From assembly GCA_015179045.1 (NCBI GenBank), contig WHUZ01000051.1, forward strand, positions 124,001 to 188,000: DNA of 64,000 bases. The letters are read 5' to 3'. Position 1 is the stretch's first letter. Each line of letters starts with the position of its first letter. Source of the stretch: Kalaharituber pfeilii (lineage: Eukaryota > Ascomycota > Pezizomycetes > Pezizales > Pezizaceae). Positions 57,311-64,000 of this stretch are shown here, in pieces. Made by a program: the position numbers and the translations under genes. The notes under the pieces are model-generated. The model searched no databases and was not told the origin of the DNA. It saw only the letters and a list, made by a program, of their open reading frames with translations.

Positions 57311-59637
57311 CGGAACCTCTCCGGACAGGCAGATTCTGCCTGCCGCTCCCGGACCTCATCAGACGATAAACTTTACGCCATGACACTGTGACACAGGTAC
57401 CAACATTGTGGGGTAGGTAGATCAAATGTTGGTACTTGTTACCAGCATTTAGTGATGCAAAATGGAGGCTGGGCATAGTCCGTGCGAGATTTTTTTTTTT
57501 TTTTTTTATATCAATACTCGCATGCCGCCCTATGGGCTATGGCGAGGGTTTATTAAAACGAAAAGGAACTAAAAACAGCCGATAAGTACATGTAGTGCCC
57601 GCGGTGCTCGTACATGATGCGGGTGAACTGTCAATACGGGATGGGGTGTCCTTCACTTCCGTCCTCTATCCCATTCGTATTGTCCTGCTCGAAGCCATCT
57701 TCCTCCCAGTCTCACCCTGTCTACTTTCGATGCCTCCTCCAAGTACACCACCACCGAGCTTGTCTTTTTTCCCTCCTCTATCAAAGTTGTCTTCTTCCTC
57801 AGCCATCGAATCCCCGTGATCTTTCCTAGGTCCTGGTTGGCTGCCTCCATCCATCGTCGGACGTTCCCGAGGTCTTTCCTCAGGGCTATCCCGTGGACTA
57901 CGATGCCGGTCTTTGGGGTGTTGGCATCGGGAGTGGTTGGAGGTGGGGATTTGGCTTTGGGGATGTGGGGGGGTTTTTTCCTAGGCGTGGGCTCTGGGGT
58001 GGGAGTCGGCTTGGGTGTGGGGGTCGGCGGTCTCTGTCTTGGGGTAGTGGCAGGCACGCTGCCTGCGTTAGTCTGTGGGGTGTTCACCGGGGGTGCGGAG
58101 AGTCCGTGCGAGAGGTCAGTGACCTGGTGTGGCAGCAGGGTATCCTCTCTTGAGAGGACAGTTTTGTAGGGAAAACAGCAGCGTTTCTCTTGGGGCCTGG
58201 GCCAATAGCAATGTAGCCACAGCCTTTCAACCAAGGCATGCTATTACAGCTGGTAACGAGTAGTATTACTTACTGTACCAATACAAGCTTCCATGTCACA
58301 ACCAGCTTGGACCATTGTTTGAATTGCAGACACCAATTCCAATCACTTTAATTCATCCTAGATGGCTATTAGCTACATCAACCGAACCTACAGCATCAGC
58401 TGCCGGATCGTGATCATTGCAAACGGCTGGATTATTGACCCATGGCCAAACGGCACCAGCTGGATTATCAACTTCACATATTCTAGTGAGGTAATCTATG
58501 TTTTTTTGGTCCCTGCCATAGGCTTGTAGCTTGTATGCGGGATATGCGAACAAAATTATTTGAACAGAGCAATATCATGCCAATCTTTCTGGCAAAGAAG
58601 CAGAACGCTTTGCTTACTTTTAAGCCTGTAAAGCAGCGCAGCTCATCCAGCAGTTTCAAAATTGTCAGGTTTTGCAGGATATGCTGAAGCTTTTGCTACC
58701 TACACCTGCACCTCTTTTTTTTTTTTTTCTTGATATCGGTTATCGCATGCCGCTCTAAGGGCTATGACGATACCTGCACCTCAGTTGCATACCCTCAAAA
58801 TGTTCCGCACTGCAAATGAATAAGCTCTTGTGCATCTGGAGTGGTGTACTCCAAATGTAACATTCTAAGAGCAAGAGACAGCGCAAGACGAAGCCTACTA
58901 GCAGTGTGACCGGAACTGATAAGCGAGTAATATACACCTCGCCGTAGCCTATCAGGCGGCACGCGAGTAATGAAATAAAAAAAAAAAAAAAAAAGCGAGT
59001 AATATCACAGAGTGAGGTACAGGAAACCCCCAAGATTTCATTTTTGTTTCTTCATCTGCTCATTAATTCAGATCTATTTTTCCATTTTTCATTTTATACT
59101 TAATTCAGTAATCATGCATTCAAACTAGTAGATCACAGCATGGGCCGATATCTGGTAGCCAGTGGGCCGGTACGCACTGTCGAGGAGGAAAGTGGACTAG
59201 AGGGAAGAAGCAGTAAATCACTGGAATTGAACGAGGTCTATGGATCTGACTTTCCTCTGCCTTGTAACGATGATTGTATTGCTCTATGCTCTGCTACAGA
59301 GAAGGCCTCCTCCTCCTCTTGATATACCCGTAATTCTCAAGTACCCACTTCCCCTTTTGGTAGTCTCCCAGTTCTTCAACCGGCCGAACCTTCTAGTACC
59401 CTCTCCTCTGGCCTTCCTTTACCAGGGCACGTGCAATGCCAAGGCCCTCTCCAGGTTTGCGACAGCACTTACGTCACTAGTCCACTTTAGACCCTGTCTT
59501 GCCATATGCCTGTACCAACAATTGACCATACCTACCCTACAATGTTGGTACCTGTGTCACAGTGTCATGGCGTAGAATTTATCGTCTGATGAGGTCCGGG
59601 AGCGGCAGGCAGAATCTGCCCGTCCGGAGAGGTTCCG
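57311..59637. mobile_element. MULE-like element inside the solo LTR (copy 3)
   Basis: Same structure and same 9-bp duplication as copy 2; the enclosing solo LTR spans 57016-59746. LINE insertions inside are at 57490-58100, 58715-58771 and 58934-58993. Confidence 0.85.
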
Positions 59638-59907
59638 CTGGTCAACGTACGCTCATTCTCTCTTCCACCTTGTCCCTCTCTGTCCCTGCTGTCTCGTAGC
59701 ACCCGCGATCGTGCCTTCGCCTACTGATCCCAGCATCGCCCTTACAAGTGCCTCAGGCACGGACTGGAGTTTTTTGAGAACCAGCAACACCTCGGGAAAA
59801 TATGTCATGGCCCTGCCCAGAGAGGTTCTGCAAACCGCCGACCCACTGTTATACATACATACCAGAATTAGAAAAGGAAAAATAGGCGGGATTCCGAGTT
59901 ACGTGAT

Positions 59908-60138
59908 TTAAAGCTTAGTCGAACGACACTCATACTGAATCTGCTTTTTGTAGCTTGCGTCTACGGTGTCAAGAAACCATTCCGCTAGAATTTTGCGTTC
60001 GCTAACCCGTGGCATGTTGCAAGTTGAGTCTTGATATCTCAGCTGCTGAGCCTTTTGTTCCGTTGTCTCATGAGATGTGTATGGCATGAGACTAGGACGT
60101 CTACATCTATCAGTCTTGCGACCTATCAGCGTAGTCAT
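59908..60138 (-). CDS. Conserved small ORF, unknown function (copy 3)
   Basis: Same protein as copy 2; see 24462-24707 for the argument that it is coding and for the doubt. Confidence 0.3.
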   Translation of the reverse strand: MTTLIGRKTDRCRRPSLMPYTSHETTEQKAQQLRYQDSTCNMPRVSERKILAEWFLDTVDASYKKQIQYECRSTKL

Positions 60139-61041
60139 CAGTCATCAGACTTGGAAACCAGCGTTGAAAGCGGAAATTTGCTGCGCCGCCTTGACCGTAA
60201 TGTAGCGGATAAAAACCGTAAATCGTAGATGATCGTAACATTCGATTCCGTAAAAGATAAATTTCTTCGATTTCTACGGTCGGAGCAAAGTACTCTCAAT
60301 ACCCTTGGTGTATAACGTACCACTCGGTGTGGTGGTAACCACAGTACCGATGGGAAGAATAAGGCAAAACACGGCTCGAAACGTTAACTGTCAGTAAGGC
60401 TATATGATGATGAGAATATATATTAAGGAAGCGAGTTTATATTCAAGAAGCGAGATGTGGATGTTTGGTCTATGAATTGATGTAGATAGGACTGTATGAG
60501 CACATCAGATAGCGGAGACATGGATACGCAGATATAGACAGACAGACCAGACACGCATAGACAAGACAATTGACCACTCTTCTTTTATGATCTTTCCTTG
60601 ACATTTGACCATTGAGTTCGCCCTTGAGACCTCATTCCGCCAGTTCTAGATATCGGTACCCTGTGTAAGACCGCGGATGCTGCTGAGCCTTCATTACATC
60701 GGTAATGGAAGTTCCGTAGTCCAAGTAGTTAAACGCGGGAAAACATAAGACGCATAGAGTGCAAGGACAGGAAGCGGCAGATATATTGGATTCTTCGCCA
60801 TCGAGAAGATAAAAACAAGAAAAGAAAAAGCGGGGAAAAGAGCAAGAAAACCAACAGTATAACTAGGGAGCAGAGCAACACAGAAACAAATGGAATTCAC
60901 ATTCGCATCGCCAATGAGGAAAGACTGGTACAGCAAGAACTATTGGGCATTAATTGGGCCCACCTAGAGCTGACAACTCCCGAAGAAGTCTCCATCGGGC
61001 CTCTCTCCCGTGGGGTTGCCTCTGCAAGCGCTGCTCCTGTT

Positions 61042-63025
61042 TTATGGAGATGTGCTCTTGGAAGAGTAATCAAGGCCTGCGGGCTGATACTGCCGTTGGC
61101 TTCGAAGCCTCATGCTGATGCTACCACTGGAATTCTCTGGAACATGTGGTTCGGGTACTGGTACTCCCTGGGTGTCACTGGTGACGAATGGGGTCCACCC
61201 CCGATGATTGGACCAAGTTGGCGCTCTCCCGTCCTCTGCAAGTGCCTCATCAAGCATTCTGTACATTTGCGCTGCTTCAAACCCAGAAGCATACAAGATG
61301 AAACGCTTAAATCTCCCTTGTTCACCATTCTGCAATTTTATGGCTTTCCTCGCAACCCTCACACTGGTGGAAATGAGCAGCAACACTACCAGAATAGCTG
61401 GTACCACCATCGTTTGAACAAAGCTTAACGCAACCACATGTCGGGTGACCAAAATAAAGTCTCCAGCGCCTTGCATGTAACTGCCATCTGCACTCTGCAA
61501 CACATTGTCGAAATCGGATTTGTTCCCAAATGTAACCCCGCTTACTGCTGAGTGCCGGAATATATCTTTGGTTGTAATGAAGGCTGCATAAACCAATCTT
61601 CTGATGTCTTCCTCTGCTGACTCAGTCCCAGCATAAAGAACATTGTCTGGGCTTATCACACGAGTAGCAGATTTCAAGGCGGCAGCCATATTAGACCTTC
61701 CAACATTGACAATAGCTGGAACGATCAATTGTGTCGACAAAATCTCGTTGAGTGCCTGTGGTGTAGTGAAAGGTGGTGCATTATTGGTTTCAGTCAAGAA
61801 ATCTGCTATTGTTCCCTGCCAGTTCTTGTATGACCAACGGTTGTCCTCCTGGCATCTGAGAGGTGGCCTACCAGGATTGACTTCGTATGTATAGTTGTAT
61901 GCCCGCAGTGGTTCTATAGGGTTTAACTGAGTCGCATACCAAGCATCCGTTCCCTCAGTATATGACATTCGCTTGGTAGTGGAGGGGGTGATTGTATAGT
62001 AGGTTTTTCCTGTCTTTTGATTATCCCAAATGCCATCATTGTCGATATTGTATAGTACGCCGTGGAACTTTGCAAATGGGGCCTGCCTTTGAGCAATTGG
62101 TATAGGCACTGTTTGATTCCGTGTTGTAAATGGCCAGTCTGATGCATTGTCATTATTGGATGGCCATAAATTGTACATTTCCAATTCCCCCCCATTAGGT
62201 ATGGAAGAGTTTTGGATTCGGGTATACCAGGAATCTTCAAAGTTGCACTGTCCCTCAACATGTAGGACAAGTTGACTCAGATGTTGCAAGCCCATGTCCA
62301 ATCCTCTCACAGTATAGCGATAGTGGATCCTGTAGCGCGTCTCGCCAGTGTTGTTAAAATTAGGAACAACATCACTGATTGTGACATTGACATGTGCTCC
62401 AATTTTCTTCTCATATACTGCAACATTAGCTATGGCTGCTGAAGTGCTAGTCGTGATGTACTGCTTAATTTGCTGATTCGGGATTGAAACGTCACTGGCT
62501 GTAAAATTAGGATAGACCACAAATTCTGGATTGACGGGTGCTGCAGTTCCAATAACGAGGAGCTCCGGGTATGTCAATCCCGCAGCGAAGCCCCCTCCCC
62601 ATGTGACCAACGAAAAGAATACAATAACTGCAGTACGCCCAAAGGTCTTCCAGGTCATTTCACTTGGATTATCCTTCCCCAGAACACCCCAGAAAATGGT
62701 CCATGCATGCCTCACCAGGATCGGTATGGCATGGAGTGGATCAGCAGAGTTCCACAATCATGGTTATGTGGTCCGTACGTGACATGCATTTAGTGGTAAA
62801 GATTAGGATGAACATCGAAAGGAGGATATCCCATGTAAAGCTGAACATGACTGTGACAAGAAGGATATAGAATGCAATAACCATCCTTGCATCTGATTCC
62901 GACATTGCTACTGCCAATTGGCCGCCATTTTCAGTGGGAAAAGTAAATCTGGTCCATGTGAGGTATGCATCTGAGGGGATATCGATCAGGGAATATGGAT
63001 CCAAGGTTGCAGATTCCAAGGCCAT
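61042..63025 (-). pseudogene. Membrane glycoprotein gene, frameshifted (copy 3)
   Basis: Protein-identical to copy 2, with the same 5-bp lesion near 62753-62759. The shared break shows the lesion arose before copies 2 and 3 separated, or that they are one locus assembled twice. Confidence 0.7.
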
Positions 63026-64000
63026 CTAATGGTCGTGAATGTAAGGCTCAAATGCAATTGGGTGGCTTGAAGAATGTCACTCCCGTGTATAAGAACGTTC
63101 CGGCAGTAAGAAAGGTGCAAATGGAAGTGGCGTTTGTCAGGACCACAACATCTTGCTGCAGGTGCTTCTTATGGACATTTTATACAACCCTTTATAACGA
63201 ATTCATGGGCAGGAGGGTGGTCTCCTACACAGGCATAAGTGGACTAGATAGCCATCGCCATAAATTCACTCGTTGATGCAAGAACTGGAAACGGAGCTGT
63301 ACAAGATATTACCATGTTGGTGCACATGATATCTTGCTAGCAAATGACATTGAGCAGCTTTTGCATTTAACTTACTTGGCTTATCCCACATATTGCATGC
63401 ATGCACCAGCGACATCAACTCGCGCACACATGTGCTATCTAAATATTGGAAAACCCTCGACTCGCCCCCAGCAGATCTAGGAGAAAACTACGTAGTAAAT
63501 AAATCTTCTCGTATGTCTAAGACCGACAAGCTTGCACCTTGTACCAGTATTCAATAGATATAGCAAATTATACGCTGGATACAAAGTTTGCCCTGCCGTA
63601 GCGAGTAGCGGCAAGGGGGTTACTTGAAATTAAAAAAAGAAAAAAGGAAAACAAACAATACTCTGGAATCTATTCAGCATGCACGCCCAGACCTCTAATG
63701 TCTGGTCAATTTTGAAGACCGCGGCTGCATGCCAGCTAGGCAACATCTCTAACCCTCGCGATGGCCAACCCCCTCAGATCTGCTAAGCGGACCTGGTATT
63801 CGGACAATCAATGGTCTGCCGTTCCTCAGCCCCCATAGCCTGCTCCGAGACCCAGCAGCCGTGTGGATTCCCTTGGGATCAGCCTACAGCTCCCTGCTGT
63901 CGCAATTGAGTTCCTTCGATCTCGGTGCCGGCCACATAATTATACTTTAAATATTCCTTTCAATAGTTCTCTAAACCCATGCCACGCAGTGTTAAGAAAT

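Larger units (their letters stand above)
53622..64000. repeat. Large tandem unit, copy 3 (partial, runs off the window)
   Basis: Begins at 53622 with the same junction as copy 2 and matches it base for base over long stretches at an offset of about 17,044-17,049. Where I compared them, differences are single-base homopolymer changes and one dinucleotide change. The array may continue beyond the window. Confidence 0.9.

Noticed and set aside
1..64000. tRNA, rRNA or snRNA genes
   Set aside because: I looked for tRNA box A/B words and rRNA-like stretches and found nothing I could support by eye; a tRNAscan or Infernal run would be decisive.

Overview
The window reads as transposon-rich DNA of a filamentous ascomycete. 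Coding regions are split by short GT-AG introns (45-127 bp) with CTAAT/CTGAC-like branch sites. There is a fungal NLR-like gene, an F-box gene and Tad1-type LINE fragments, and no operons or ribosome-binding sites. A truffle/morel-like (Pezizales) source is my guess from gene style; no marker gene proves it.

Layout. 1-14 kb: degenerate gag and protease pieces of an LTR retrotransposon (1.6-2.6 kb), several MITEs, and the most interesting gene, a NACHT-pentapeptide-WD40 NLR-like gene on + (about 4.2-7.9 kb, one frameshift). 14-17.5 kb: a patchwork of pogo-type elements with nested MITEs. 19.1-21.4 kb: a GC-rich F-box gene on the minus strand with three exons, about 702 aa.

From 21.35 kb to the window end lies a head-to-tail array of one large unit: copy 1 at 21354-36572 (15.2 kb), copy 2 at 36573-53621 (17.05 kb) and copy 3 from 53622, running off the window. 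The left breakpoint is inside F-box exon 1, so copies 2 and 3 start with its promoter side and only about 22 F-box codons. Each unit carries a large membrane-glycoprotein gene on the minus strand (open in copy 1, frameshifted identically in copies 2 and 3), a conserved small ORF, a Tc1 transposase remnant, a hAT element and LINE fragments. Because the copies are aligned, presence/absence between them exposes clean transposon insertions with their target-site duplications: pogo MITE, LINE and two LINE tails only in copy 1 (left part); Ginger-like element only in copy 1; 1.2-kb foldback element and a nested solo LTR > MULE > LINE stack only in copies 2 and 3.

Copies 2 and 3 differ, as far as I could read, almost only by homopolymer lengths, so a very recent duplication and an assembly artefact must both be considered. 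The long near-identical repeats show no obvious C-to-T (RIP-like) decay. Much of the open reading space elsewhere is shadow or transposon debris and was not annotated as genes.
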